From Amycolatopsis rifamycinica (GTDB taxonomy: Bacteria; Actinomycetota; Actinomycetes; Mycobacteriales; Pseudonocardiaceae): a DNA stretch of 64,000 nucleotides. The stretch lies in contig NZ_JMQI01000066.1 of assembly GCF_000695625.1 (NCBI RefSeq), positions 1 through 64,000 on the forward strand, in the 5' to 3' direction. Positions 1-8,511 of this stretch are shown one piece after another; positions within the stretch are counted from its first letter, which is position 1, and each line of letters begins with the position of its first letter. Position numbers and translations under genes: made by a program. The notes beneath the pieces were generated by a model. The model was not told where the DNA came from. It made no database searches and worked only from the letters and a program-made list of their open reading frames with translations.

Positions 1-2
1 GG

Positions 3-542
3 CGGGCGGAGATCCTCGCGGCCGCCGTCCCGCTGTTCGAACGCGACGGGTTCGCCACGGTGACGAACGGCCGGATCGCCGAGGCGGTGGGGCTGGTCCC
101 GTCCGCGCTCTACCGCTACTTCCCGGGCAAGGCCGACATCCTGGCGGCGGCCTGCCTGCAGGCGGCGGGGCTGCTGGCCCAGGCGGTCGACCACAACCTG
201 CGCGGAACGACCGGCCCGCACGACGCCCTGAGCGCGCTGACGGCGACGTACGTGGCGTACAGCTTCGAGCACAGCGCCCTCAACAGCGTGGCCAACGCGG
301 AAATCGCCGGCTTGCCCGACGGCCTGCGCCGTCCGCTGGTCGCGGCGCAGCGCGAGCACATCGCGGTGTGGGAGCAGCACCTGCGCCAAGCCCGCCCGAA
401 CCTCGACGCCCGCCAGGCCCGGGTGCTGGTGCACGCGGGCTTCGGCGTGGTGGTCGAGGCCGGCCGCCGGCTGCGGTGGGCCGACCGTCCGGAGCACCGT
501 GCCGCGGTGGCGGCCTTGCTGGTGGCGGCGCTCGGCCGGTGA
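3..542 (+). CDS. TetR-family transcriptional regulator (5' end cut by window)
   Basis: Open from the window edge; the first readable codons continue in frame into a TetR N-terminal helix-turn-helix (GRIAEAVGLVPSALYRYFPGK), where YRYF/GK is the hallmark end of the recognition helix. A GTG at position 60 lies inside the HTH domain, so the true start is upstream of the window. The rest is an all-helical ligand-binding domain of about 110 residues, with nothing specific enough to name an effector. It ends four bases before the convergent small secreted-protein gene. TetR identity is sound; its target is unknown. Confidence 0.85.
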   Translation, partial: RAEILAAAVPLFERDGFATVTNGRIAEAVGLVPSALYRYFPGKADILAAACLQAAGLLAQAVDHNLRGTTGPHDALSALTATYVAYSFEHSALNSVANAEIAGLPDGLRRPLVAAQREHIAVWEQHLRQARPNLDARQARVLVHAGFGVVVEAGRRLRWADRPEHRAAVAALLVAALGR

Positions 543-546
543 CCCC

Positions 547-984
547 TCAGCCGGACGGCTTGGTCTCGCACCGCACCCGCGGCGCGGCTTCGGTCCCGGC
601 GGCCACGCAGTCGACGACCCGGCCGGGCGCGGGAACGGGATAGCTGAAGAAGACCGGCGCGCCGGCGTCCGGGCCCGCGGAGAACTTGACGACCGTGTGC
701 TGCCGGTTTCCGTTCCCGTGCAGGGTTTTCGAGTAGAAAACGGTGTGGGGCCCGATGGCGGTGCTCGTGCCCGCGCCGTCGTCGTCCAGTTCGTGCACGG
801 TGAGGACGAAGTCCCCGGCGGAGTACTTGCCTTCGTTCTCGTGCCCGGCCTCGGCGGGGGTCGTACCGGTGACCTCCGGCGAGACCGGATCGGCGGCGGT
901 GGCGAGCACGGTGGCCCCGGCGGCAACCACGGCAACGCCGGCCACGGCGGCGGAAACGACGACTCGCTTGGCGGTGAACTGCAC
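547..984 (-). CDS. small secreted or membrane-anchored protein, unknown
   Basis: 145 residues from a GTG start with a strong GGAGGAGGGG ribosome site. Residues 1-30 form a signal peptide or N-terminal anchor (basic QFTAKR, then an Ala/Val run). The mature part is acidic, with two cysteines near the C-terminus that could form a disulfide, and it has no motif I recognise. It is transcribed alone, leftward, and converges on the TetR gene. The hairpin upstream belongs to the SDR operon behind it. Export is inferred from the hydrophobic N-terminus; function is unknown. Confidence 0.6.
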   Translation of the reverse strand: MQFTAKRVVVSAAVAGVAVVAAGATVLATAADPVSPEVTGTTPAEAGHENEGKYSAGDFVLTVHELDDDGAGTSTAIGPHTVFYSKTLHGNGNRQHTVVKFSAGPDAGAPVFFSYPVPAPGRVVDCVAAGTEAAPRVRCETKPSG

Positions 985-1029
985 GGCCCCTCCTCCGGCT
1001 CATGAGCAAGCTAGGGGAGGGGAGGACCC

Positions 1030-1091
1030 GGTCACCTCGGCCGAAGGGGCGGTTCGGCCGCCGCGGCCTCGTCCTTTCGGCCGAGGTGACC
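1030..1091 (-). terminator. long GC-rich hairpin after the SDR gene
   Basis: Positions 1030-1045 (GGTCACCTCGGCCGAA) pair perfectly with 1076-1091 around a 30-base, itself structured, loop. It lies seven bases past the stop of the SDR gene and before the next leftward gene, so it most likely ends the 4534-to-1098 operon. There is no T-run, as is usual for actinomycete hairpin terminators. Confidence 0.6.
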
Positions 1092-1097
1092 GACCGG

Positions 1098-2096
1098 CTA
1101 GGTCCGGGCCCGCCGCCACACCGCCAGCGCCGTCGCGGCCAAGGCGCCGCCGGCGGCGGCGACCGCGCCGTGGTGCCGGCTCGCCCACAGCTGCACACTT
1201 CTCGGCTTGGCCTCGTCGTCGAACTGGCCGTGCGCGCCGAAGTCCCGTGCGCGGTCCGCCGGGCTCCACAGGTTCTCGGGCTGCTTCGCGGGCTTGTCCT
1301 CGCTCGTCTGTTGCGAACCGTAACCGGTCCGGGCGAGGTAGCGGTCCAGAATCCCCGGCGCGACGGCGTTCGCGATCAGCGTGCCGACCGTGCTGCCGCC
1401 GACCCAGTACTCGCGCCGGCGCGGGTGGTCGGCCGCGTGCAGCACCGCGCGCGCCGCGACCTCCGGCTGGTAGATCGGCGCCACCGGCTGGGCCTGGTGC
1501 GGCAGCTTGGACCGGACCCAGGAGAACTGCGGGGTGTTCACCGCCGGCATCTGCACCATCGTCGTGCGGACGTGGCTGCCGTCGTGCAGCAGCTCGCAGC
1601 GCAACGCCTCGTTGAAGCCCTGGATCGCGTGCTTCGCGCCGCAATACGCGCTCTGCAACGGGATTCCGCGGTACGCCAGCGCCGAGCCGACCTGCACGAT
1701 CGTGCCCCGGTCGCGGGGCTTCATCCGGCGCAGGGCCGCCATCGTGCCGTGCACGTAGCCGAGGTAGCTGACTTCGGTGACGCGCCGGAACTCGTCGGGC
1801 TTGATCTCCTCGAACGGCGCGAACACCGACGTGAACGCCACGTTGACCCACACGTCGATCGGGCCGAGCTCCTGCTCGACCCGGGCGGCGGCGTCGTCGA
1901 CCCGGTCGAAGTCGGCGACGTCGACGGGGATCGCGAGCGCCGTCCCGCCGGCGCGGGTGACGTCCTCCGCGGCGGCTTCGAGCCCCTTCTCGCCCCGGGC
2001 CAGCAGGGCGACGCGCGCCTGCCGCGCCCCGAAGGCCCGGGCGACCGCGCGGCCGATGCCGCCGCTGGCGCCGGTCACGACGACGACCTGGCTCAT
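1098..2096 (-). CDS. short-chain dehydrogenase/reductase with C-terminal membrane helix
   Basis: 332 residues. The Rossmann glycine motif TGASGGIG is at residues 8-15, the NNAG-like stretch is VNVAFT, and the catalytic Ser and YxxxK appear as QVGSAL and YCGAK, so the classical SDR catalytic set is present. The C-terminal 25 residues are a hydrophobic Ala-rich helix ending in Arg residues, suggesting a membrane anchor. The start is the ATG that overlaps the stop of the preceding small gene by ATGA; a longer upstream reading would run into that gene. It is last in the DUF6292-ThDP enzyme-small protein-SDR operon. Substrate unknown. Confidence 0.85.
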   Translation of the reverse strand: MSQVVVVTGASGGIGRAVARAFGARQARVALLARGEKGLEAAAEDVTRAGGTALAIPVDVADFDRVDDAAARVEQELGPIDVWVNVAFTSVFAPFEEIKPDEFRRVTEVSYLGYVHGTMAALRRMKPRDRGTIVQVGSALAYRGIPLQSAYCGAKHAIQGFNEALRCELLHDGSHVRTTMVQMPAVNTPQFSWVRSKLPHQAQPVAPIYQPEVAARAVLHAADHPRRREYWVGGSTVGTLIANAVAPGILDRYLARTGYGSQQTSEDKPAKQPENLWSPADRARDFGAHGQFDDEAKPRSVQLWASRHHGAVAAAGGALAATALAVWRRART

Positions 2097-2404
2097 GACT
2101 GCCTCCGTTCTCCGGTGTGGGCCGCGCGGGCCCAGGCGGCCGCGACCACCGCGTTCGCCAGCGCCGCCGTCCGCCACCGGGGGGACACCACGGCCAGACC
2201 GAGCATGCTCACGCCGTGCGCCACGTCGATCGTCCAGCCCCAGCGGGCCACCAGGCCGTCCGGCCGCCGCAGCACCGCCGTGGCCTGCGCCAGGTGGCGC
2301 AGGCCCAGCGCCAGGGCCACTTCCCGGGGGACCGGCAGTGACCGCGAGGCGGCCACGATGCCGGTGCCCCACACTGCGCGCGCCGCCGCGACTCCGCGCG
2401 TCAT
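2093..2404 (-). CDS. small membrane protein, unknown
   Basis: 103 residues with several weakly hydrophobic segments (around residues 5-20, 25-38, 55-70 and 78-92), consistent with a small polytopic membrane protein. It is tightly coupled on both sides: its ATG shares a base with the stop of the ThDP enzyme (TGATG), and its stop overlaps the SDR start (ATGA). I do not recognise the family. Such coupling implies a joint role with the oxidase-like enzyme and the SDR. Confidence 0.6.
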   Translation of the reverse strand: MTRGVAAARAVWGTGIVAASRSLPVPREVALALGLRHLAQATAVLRRPDGLVARWGWTIDVAHGVSMLGLAVVSPRWRTAALANAVVAAAWARAAHTGERRQS

Positions 2405-4197
2405 CAGCTCTTCCCGCCCGGCAGGAACTCCTGCAGCTTCGTTTTGACGCCCTGCGCGACCAGGTGGAACGCGTCGGGGTCGCCCTTGAGGACCGCCTCG
2501 GTCGCCGACTTCACCTGCTCGAAGGTCGCGTGCGGCGGGATCGGCGGCACGTCCGGGTCGCAGCGGACGTCCAGCACGGCCGGCTTGCCCGCCGAGAGCA
2601 CCGTCTCCCACGCCGTGGCCAGCTGGTCCGGCTTGTCGACCGTGACGGCCGCGAGCCCCAGCGACAGGGCGAACCCGGCGTAGTCGACGTCCGGCAGAGT
2701 CTGCGACTCCTCGAACTTCGGCGCGCCGCCCATCGCGCGCAGCTCCCAGGTGACCTGGTTGAGGTCGTTGTTGTGGAACACGCAGATCACGCAGCGCGGG
2801 TCGCTCCACAGGTGCTGGTACCGCGCGATGGTGATCAGCTCGGCGAGCCCGTTCATCTGCATGGCGCCGTCACCGACCAGGGCGATCACCGGCCGGTCGG
2901 GGTGGGCGAACTTGGCCCCGATCGCGTACGGCACGCCCGGGCCCATGGTGGCCAGCGTGCCGGAGAGCGACCCGCGCATGTCGCCGCGCATCCGGAGGTT
3001 GCGGGCGTACCAGTTGGTGGACGAGCCGGAGTCCGCGGTGACGATGGCGTCCTCGGGGATCCGCTTCGACAGCTCCGACACGATGGCCATCGGGTTGACC
3101 GGCTGGGCGTCCACCGCCGCTTCCTTCTCGACGGTGTCCCACCAGGAGGCGACGTTCTTCTCGATCGTCTCGCGCCACGCCCGGTCCGGCTTGCCCGTCA
3201 GCTTCGGCAGCAGCGCCCGCAGCGTGGCCGCGCTGTCCCCGACCAGGTTGACCTCGGTCGGGTAGCGCATCCCGATCAGCCGGCCGTCGAGGTCGATCTG
3301 CACGGCCCGCGCCTGGCCGAAGTCCGGCAGGAACTGGCTGTACGGGAAGTTCGAGCCCACGATCAGCAGCGTGTCGCAGTCGCGCATCAGCTCGTAGCTC
3401 GGCCGGGTGCCGAGCAACCCGATCGAGCCGGTCACCCACGGCAGGTCGTCGGGCAGGACGTCCTTGCCCAGCAACGCCTTCGCCACGCCGGCGCCGGTGA
3501 CCTCGGCGACCTGGCGGACCTCCGCGGCCGCGCCGCGCGCGCCCTGGCCGACCAGGATGGCGACCTTTTCACCCGCGTTGAGCACTTCGGCGGCCGCGTC
3601 GAGGTCCGCGTCGGCGGGGACCGGCCGCGACCACGCCGTGCCCGGCGGGCTGGAGGGCACCTGCTTGAACGCGTGCTGCGGCGGCGAGTACGCCTCCTCC
3701 TGCAGGTCGGCGGGGATGATCAGGGCGGTCGGGCAGCGGGACGACTCGGCCGTCCGGATGGCCCGGTCGAGCGCGTTCGGCAGCTGCTCGGCGACGTTGA
3801 CCTCGACGAGGTACTCGCTCGCGACGTCCTTGAACAACGCCTGCAGGTCGACCTCCTGCTGGTAGCTGCCGCCCATCGCGCTGCGCGCGGTCTGCCCGAC
3901 GATCGCGACCACCGGCACGTGGTCGAGCTTCGCGTCGTAGAGCCCGTTGAGCAGGTGGATCGCGCCCGGGCCCGAGGTGGCCATGCAGACACCGACCTTG
4001 CCGCTGAACTTCGCGTAGCCGACCGCCGCGAAGGCGGCCATCTCCTCGTGCCGGGCCTGCACGAACCGCGGCTGGTTGTCCGCCTTGCCGAACGCGGCGA
4101 CGAGCCCGTTGATGCCGTCGCCCGGATAGGCGAAGACCTGCTCCACGCCCCACTCGCGCAGGCGCTGGAGCAGGTAGTCACCGACTGTCTGGCTCAT
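2404..4197 (-). CDS. poxB: thiamine-diphosphate enzyme, pyruvate oxidase/dehydrogenase (quinone) type
   Basis: 597 residues with the three ThDP-enzyme domains in order. The N-terminal Pyr domain carries the cofactor-activating Glu in ARHEEMAAFAA (about residue 51) and the SGPGAIHLLNGLYDAK segment. The central domain (190-340) is of the FAD/nucleotide-binding type. The C-terminal PP domain has GDGAMQMNGL (443-451) and FHNNDLNQVTWE (474-485), which bind Mg-ThDP. Length and motifs fit PoxB-like enzymes that oxidise pyruvate to acetate and CO2 and pass electrons to quinone at the membrane. Acetolactate synthase is less likely, since no small-subunit gene is nearby. It starts inside the 3' end of the DUF6292 gene, so the two are coupled. 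A MarR gene diverges from the operon and is its probable regulator. Confidence 0.85.
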   Translation of the reverse strand: MSQTVGDYLLQRLREWGVEQVFAYPGDGINGLVAAFGKADNQPRFVQARHEEMAAFAAVGYAKFSGKVGVCMATSGPGAIHLLNGLYDAKLDHVPVVAIVGQTARSAMGGSYQQEVDLQALFKDVASEYLVEVNVAEQLPNALDRAIRTAESSRCPTALIIPADLQEEAYSPPQHAFKQVPSSPPGTAWSRPVPADADLDAAAEVLNAGEKVAILVGQGARGAAAEVRQVAEVTGAGVAKALLGKDVLPDDLPWVTGSIGLLGTRPSYELMRDCDTLLIVGSNFPYSQFLPDFGQARAVQIDLDGRLIGMRYPTEVNLVGDSAATLRALLPKLTGKPDRAWRETIEKNVASWWDTVEKEAAVDAQPVNPMAIVSELSKRIPEDAIVTADSGSSTNWYARNLRMRGDMRGSLSGTLATMGPGVPYAIGAKFAHPDRPVIALVGDGAMQMNGLAELITIARYQHLWSDPRCVICVFHNNDLNQVTWELRAMGGAPKFEESQTLPDVDYAGFALSLGLAAVTVDKPDQLATAWETVLSAGKPAVLDVRCDPDVPPIPPHATFEQVKSATEAVLKGDPDAFHLVAQGVKTKLQEFLPGGKS

Positions 4198-4534
4198 GAG
4201 TACTCCCTTGGGGGTGCGGTGCCGCTTCGGTGAGCGCCTCGTGGACCCGGCGAGCCACGACGGCGGGCCGCGGCCGCGCCGGCTCGGGCCACCGGACCAG
4301 GACCGCGGGCTCTTCGACGCCGTCCGGCTCCACGGCCAGGCACCACCCGCCGCCGTCGGTCCACGACAGCATCAGGAACCGGCCCGCGCGCCGGGCGGCG
4401 AGGGCGATGTACGCGGTCGACGGACTGCCGCATTCGCTCCACGACGCGGCCGGTTCGACGCGCAGCAGCTCGGCGACGGTCTCGACGTAGTCGCGCAGGG
4501 CCGCGGCCTCGACGTGCCCGGGATCGGGTTTCAC
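4178..4534 (-). CDS. DUF6292-type protein
   Basis: 118 residues from GTG with a GGAGG ribosome site 11 bases upstream. The pattern LRDYVETVAELLRVEP, then TAYIALAARR, FLMLSWTDGGGW and CLAVEPDG, fits the actinobacterial DUF6292 family as I remember it. The function of the family is not known to me. It is the first gene of the leftward operon and overlaps the ThDP-enzyme gene by 20 bases. The intergenic region shared with MarR holds the palindrome at 4610-4622. Confidence 0.65.
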   Translation of the reverse strand: MKPDPGHVEAAALRDYVETVAELLRVEPAASWSECGSPSTAYIALAARRAGRFLMLSWTDGGGWCLAVEPDGVEEPAVLVRWPEPARPRPAVVARRVHEALTEAAPHPQGSTHEPDSR

Positions 4535-4601
4535 CGGCGCGGACGCCTCCTTTCGTGGTCGCCGTCGGCGCTCACGAATCGCTGTACCCGCTTTCGCCGT
4601 C

Positions 4602-4622
4602 TATCATACTTGCGTGACGCAA
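4602..4622 (+). promoter_or_regulatory. MarR promoter and operator, possibly leaderless start
   Basis: TATCAT at 4602-4607 is a good -10 box and is placed so that transcription would begin at or near the GTG start at 4614. Overlapping that start, 4610-4622 reads TTGCGTGACGCAA, an inverted repeat of TTGCGT/ACGCAA about one central base. A near-identical site lies at 5073-5085. Autoregulation by the MarR protein is inferred. Confidence 0.6.
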
Positions 4623-5090
4623 ACGTGGCAGGAGCCAGACGGAACCGATGCGGCCTTGGCCGCGCTTCGGGCGATGGTGCTGATCGCCGACTCGACCGTC
4701 GAGCGGAACACCGAGCAGCTGACCCTGACCCAGTTCCGCGCGCTGCGGGTGGTGGTCGACCGGACGCCGGTCACCATGGGCCGGGTGGCGCGCGAACTGG
4801 CGATGAACCCGTCTTCGGTCACCCGGGCGTGTGACCGGCTGGTCGCGCTGAACCTGCTGGAAAAGGCCCCCAACCCGCTGAACCGGCGGGAGACGCTGCT
4901 CGCCCCGACCGGGCCGGGGCGGCAGGTGGTCGACCGCGTCGACCGGGACCGCCGCCGGGTGCTGGCGGGCGTCCTGAACCGGCTCGACCCGCCGGCGCGC
5001 ACGGCGGCGATCGCCGCGTTCGAGCGGTTCGCCCGGGCGGTGGAAACGGACGAATCGGAATCCCGCTCACTTTTGCGTCGCGCAAATTAA
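4614..5090 (+). CDS. MarR-family transcriptional regulator
   Basis: 158 residues with the winged helix-turn-helix of MarR proteins: LTLTQFRALRVVVDR, then VARELAMNPSSVTRACDRLVALNLLEK and a wing with NRRETLLAPT. Long N- and C-terminal helices give the usual dimer interface. It diverges from the DUF6292/ThDP operon and precedes the molybdopterin oxidoreductase gene. Both gene ends carry a TTGCG-TNN-CGCAA palindrome, so it may control both flanking units. Effector unknown. Confidence 0.88.
   Translation: MTQTWQEPDGTDAALAALRAMVLIADSTVERNTEQLTLTQFRALRVVVDRTPVTMGRVARELAMNPSSVTRACDRLVALNLLEKAPNPLNRRETLLAPTGPGRQVVDRVDRDRRRVLAGVLNRLDPPARTAAIAAFERFARAVETDESESRSLLRRAN
5073..5085. promoter_or_regulatory. 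second MarR-type palindrome, inside the 3' end of the MarR gene
   Basis: TTGCGTCGCGCAA, with further symmetry to TTTGCG/CGCAAA, at the last codons of the MarR gene. It shares TTGCG-T-N-N-CGCAA with the site at 4610-4622. It lies about 85 bases before the start of the oxidoreductase gene, where an operator would be expected. Confidence 0.5.
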
Positions 5091-5167
5091 ATGGCGCGAA
5101 ACGACGTTTGCCGACGGGAAAGCCGGGTACCCCGGCGACAGCTAGGTCGTGATCGGAGGTCCTTGCG

Positions 5168-7555
5168 GTGGGAAAGCGTGACGGAATCACCGAGCCCTGG
5201 GGGACCAGAACGCCGTACGGACCGGGCGAGCCGTGGCCGGTGCGGGTGGACAGCCACCTCGACGGCGACCTGCGGCCGGACGACGTTGACCGCTGGGTCC
5301 GCAGCGCCGCGGTGCTGCACTCCAACGGCGACGGGCTCGACATCGCGGTGAAGGACGGCCGGATCGCCGGGGTCCGCGGCCGCGCGGACGACCGCGTCAA
5401 CCACGGCCGCCTCGACCCGAAGGACCTCTTCGGCTGGCAGGCGAACTCCTCGCCGGACCGGCTGACGACCCCGCTGGTGCGCAAGGACGGCGAGCTCGTC
5501 GAGGCGAGCTGGGACGAGGCGATGGACCTGGTCGTGCGGCGCAGCAAGGAACTGCTGGACGAACAGGGGCCCGGCGCGCTCGGGTTCTACACCAGCGGCC
5601 AGCTGTTCGCCGAGGAGTACTACACGCTCGCCGCGATCGCCCGCGGCGGGCTGGGCACCAACCACCTCGACGGCAACACCCGGCTCTGCACGGCGACCGC
5701 GGCCGCGGCGCTGAAGGAGTCCTTCGGCTGCGACGGCCAGCCGTCGTCCTACACCGACGTCGACCACGCCGACGTCATCGCCCTCTTCGGCCACAACATG
5801 GCCGAAACCCAGGCCGTCCTGTGGTCGCGCATCCTCGACCGGCTCGCCGGGCCCCGGCCACCGGCGGTCCTGTGCGTCGATCCGCGCGACACCCCGGTCG
5901 CCCGGGCGGCGACGCTGCACCTGGCGCCGCTGCCCGGGACCAACGTGGCCCTGATGAACGGGATCCTGCACGAGATCATCGAGCACGGGTGGGTCGACCG
6001 CGAGTACGTCGAGCGCTGCACGGTCGGCTACGACGACCTCGCCGCGCTGGTCGCGGACTACCCGCCCGAGCGCGCCGCGGAGATCTGCGGGCTGGACGCC
6101 GGCGAGATCCGCGAAGCCGCCCGGCTGCTCGGCTCGGCGGAGCGGCTGCTGTGCACGGTGCTGCAGGGCTTCTACCAGTCCCACCAGGCGTCCGCGGCCG
6201 CGGTTCAGGTCAACAACCTCGTGCTGCTGCGCGGCATGCTGGGCAAGCCCGGCGCGGGCGTGCTGCAGATGAACGGCCAGCCCACCGCGCAGAACACGCG
6301 CGAATGCGGCGCCGACGGCGACCTGACCGGCTTCCGGAACTGGGCCAACGACGCGCACGTGGCCGAGCTGGCGGCGCTGTGGAACGTCGACGTCGGCAAG
6401 ATCCCGCACTACGGGCCGCCGACGCACCTCATGCAGATGCTGCGCTACGCCGAAACCGGCACCCTGCGGTTCCTGTGGGTATCGGCCACCAACCCGGTCG
6501 TGTCGCTGCCCGAACTGCACCGGATCCGGTCCATCCTGGACTCGCCGCGGCTGTTCCTGGTCGTGCAGGACGCCTTCCTCACCGAGACCGCCGAGCTGGC
6601 CGACGTGGTGCTGCCCGCGGCGATGTGGGGCGAGAAGACCGGCACCTTCACCAACGTCGACCGCACGGTGCACCTGTCGGAGAAGGCGGTCGAGCCGCCC
6701 GGGCAGGCGCGCCCGGACCTCGACATCTTCCTGGACTACGCGCGGCGCATGGACTTCCGGGGCAACGACGGAGAGCCGTTCCCGCAGTGGCACGACGCCG
6801 AAACCGCGTTCGAAGCGTGGAAACGCGCGTCGGCGGGCCGGCCGTGCGACTACAGCGGCCTGAGCTACGCGAAACTGCGCGAGGTCAGCGGCGTCCAGTG
6901 GCCGTGCACTCCGGACAGTCCGGAGGGGACCGAACGGCTCTACACCGACGGGAAGTTCTTCGCCCAGCCGGACTACTGCGAGGGCTACGGTCGCGACCTC
7001 GTCACCGGGGCGCCGATGGAACCCACCGAGTACCGGGCGATGAACCCGGACGGCAAGGCCATGCTCAAGGCGGCCGAGTACCTCCCGGCGCACGAAACGC
7101 CGTCCGAAGACCACCCGTTCTTCCTGATCAACGGCCGGACGATCTACCACTTCCACACCCGCACGAAGACCGGCCGGGCACCGGAGCTGCGCGCGGCCGC
7201 GCCGGAGGTGTGGCTCGAGGTGTCCGCACGGGACGCGGAGGCCGCCGGGCTCGCCGAGGGCGACCTCGCGGAGGTCTCCACACCGCGCGGGGCGGTCCGC
7301 GCCCGGGTCCGCATCGGCGGCATCCGCGACGGCGTGCTGTTCCTGCCGTTCCACTACGGCTACTGGGACGTCGAACACCCGGCGGGCAAGGACGGCGACC
7401 GCGCGGCCAACGAGCTCACCTTCACCGACTGGGACCCGGTGTCCAAGCAGCCGCTGTTCAAGACGGCCGCGGCCGCGCTCCGCCGGGTCGGCGCCGTGGC
7501 TGCCCCGGCCGCCGAGCCGGTGCCCGCGACGGTCGACGAGGAGGTCGTCCGATGA
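5168..7555 (+). CDS. molybdopterin (bis-MGD) oxidoreductase without N-terminal Fe-S cysteines
   Basis: 795 residues from GTG with GGAGG eight bases upstream. This is a full-length Mo/W bis-MGD enzyme of the assimilatory nitrate reductase/formate dehydrogenase type. The likely Mo ligand Cys is at about residue 174 in GNTRLCTATAA, the pterin-contact regions QPTAQNTRECGADGDL and WVSATNPVVSLPE are present, and the C-terminal cap holds the second pterin (SKQPLFKTAAAA). Where family members carry CxxCxxxC for a 4Fe-4S cluster, this protein reads AVLHSNGD (about 48-55), with Ala, His and Asp instead. There is no Tat signal, so it is cytoplasmic. It is coupled by ATGA to the next gene. Substrate not deducible. 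Confidence 0.85.
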   Translation: MGKRDGITEPWGTRTPYGPGEPWPVRVDSHLDGDLRPDDVDRWVRSAAVLHSNGDGLDIAVKDGRIAGVRGRADDRVNHGRLDPKDLFGWQANSSPDRLTTPLVRKDGELVEASWDEAMDLVVRRSKELLDEQGPGALGFYTSGQLFAEEYYTLAAIARGGLGTNHLDGNTRLCTATAAAALKESFGCDGQPSSYTDVDHADVIALFGHNMAETQAVLWSRILDRLAGPRPPAVLCVDPRDTPVARAATLHLAPLPGTNVALMNGILHEIIEHGWVDREYVERCTVGYDDLAALVADYPPERAAEICGLDAGEIREAARLLGSAERLLCTVLQGFYQSHQASAAAVQVNNLVLLRGMLGKPGAGVLQMNGQPTAQNTRECGADGDLTGFRNWANDAHVAELAALWNVDVGKIPHYGPPTHLMQMLRYAETGTLRFLWVSATNPVVSLPELHRIRSILDSPRLFLVVQDAFLTETAELADVVLPAAMWGEKTGTFTNVDRTVHLSEKAVEPPGQARPDLDIFLDYARRMDFRGNDGEPFPQWHDAETAFEAWKRASAGRPCDYSGLSYAKLREVSGVQWPCTPDSPEGTERLYTDGKFFAQPDYCEGYGRDLVTGAPMEPTEYRAMNPDGKAMLKAAEYLPAHETPSEDHPFFLINGRTIYHFHTRTKTGRAPELRAAAPEVWLEVSARDAEAAGLAEGDLAEVSTPRGAVRARVRIGGIRDGVLFLPFHYGYWDVEHPAGKDGDRAANELTFTDWDPVSKQPLFKTAAAALRRVGAVAAPAAEPVPATVDEEVVR

Positions 7556-8031
7556 AGCTCGACCTCGTCCTGCGCGAACTGCACCGCGCGGAGACGGCGA
7601 TGGCCAAGGACCTGCTGAAGGCGTCCGACCGCCACCACGCCGAACACGAGATCCACCACCTCGCCCGCGACCTGGCCGGCTGGTCGGCGGCGCACGTGCG
7701 CGAGATCGCCCGGGCCGGCCGCGCCCACGGCCTCGACCTCGGCGAGGACGTCCCCGGTCCCGGCCCGCTGGAGCCGTTGCGGACGGCCCTGTCCGAGCTG
7801 AGCGGCCGCCGCCCCGAGCCGGGCGTGCTGCTGCTGGCCGACCTGCGCCGACTGCACCGCCGCGCGGCGGGCGTGTCACTCGACTGGGAGCTGCTGGCGC
7901 AGAGCGCCCAGGCCGCGAAGGACACCGGACTGCTGGAGCTGGCGACCCGCTGCCACCCGCAGACGCTGCGGCAGCTGAAGTGGACGAACGCGATGCTGAA
8001 GGTGCTATCGCCGCAGATCCTGACCAACTAG
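7552..8031 (+). CDS. conserved partner protein of the molybdopterin oxidoreductase
   Basis: 159 residues, starting at the ATG that overlaps the oxidoreductase stop (ATGA). Mostly helical, with His-rich segments near the N-terminus (SDRHHAEHEIHHL) that could bind metal. Similar small proteins follow this oxidoreductase type in other actinomycetes as I recall them; their job is not known to me. A chaperone or electron-transfer partner role is only suggested by the coupling. Confidence 0.65.
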   Translation: MKLDLVLRELHRAETAMAKDLLKASDRHHAEHEIHHLARDLAGWSAAHVREIARAGRAHGLDLGEDVPGPGPLEPLRTALSELSGRRPEPGVLLLADLRRLHRRAAGVSLDWELLAQSAQAAKDTGLLELATRCHPQTLRQLKWTNAMLKVLSPQILTN

Positions 8032-8058
8032 GTTAGCCGGCCGCCGGGCGGGTAAAGC

Positions 8059-8511
8059 GTGATCATGCTGCCCACGGTGAAGGATCTGGCCGAGCTGGCC
8101 CGGCTCTTCGGAGCGGAAGGCGACGACCTGTACGTCCGCTGGTCCCGGGGCCCGGAGGTCGACCTCGCGGACAGCGCGTCGAGCCGCGACGGGCTGACCG
8201 GGATCCCGCTGCCCGGCCTGTCGGCGAACTCCCTGCGGCTGGAGCAGTGGTGGCACGACCGCTCCCTGCGGCTGTGGCTGGCCCGCCGCCTCTACGACTA
8301 CGAGCACCTGCGCAGCCTGCGCGGCCCGGACGTACGGCCGTGGGTGCTGCGCGGCCGCGAGATCGCCCGCGGCCCGGACAACGAGCCGCTGGTGGTGGCC
8401 GTGGAGCCGCTGGCCTGGGTGGCGGACGAGGTGCTGCAGGAGGCTCGCGAGCTGGTGGACGAGCAGGGGTCCCGCGAGTGGGGTCCGATGGACCGCCGGG
8501 CGCACCGCTGA
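8059..8511 (+). CDS. DUF6098-type protein
   Basis: 150 residues. It begins with LPTVKDLAELARLF and has a conserved-looking core rich in Trp (VRWSRGPEVDL, LEQWWHDRSLRLWLARRLYDYEHLR, RPWVLRGREIARGPDNEPLV). This resembles the actinobacterial DUF6098 family, whose function is unknown. A GTG at 8059 has a GGGCGG ribosome site at better spacing; an ATG at 8065 is the alternative. It stands alone, 27 bases after the previous stop. Confidence 0.6.
   Translation: MIMLPTVKDLAELARLFGAEGDDLYVRWSRGPEVDLADSASSRDGLTGIPLPGLSANSLRLEQWWHDRSLRLWLARRLYDYEHLRSLRGPDVRPWVLRGREIARGPDNEPLVVAVEPLAWVADEVLQEARELVDEQGSREWGPMDRRAHR

Noticed and set aside
2404..4197. Acetolactate synthase large subunit
   Set aside because: No ilvN/small-subunit or ketol-acid reductoisomerase gene adjacent, and the sequence is closer to pyruvate oxidase-type enzymes.
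5087..7879. 930-codon frame antisense to the molybdopterin enzyme
   Set aside because: Composition effect of high-GC coding DNA; the plus-strand frame has a full enzyme with motifs in order.
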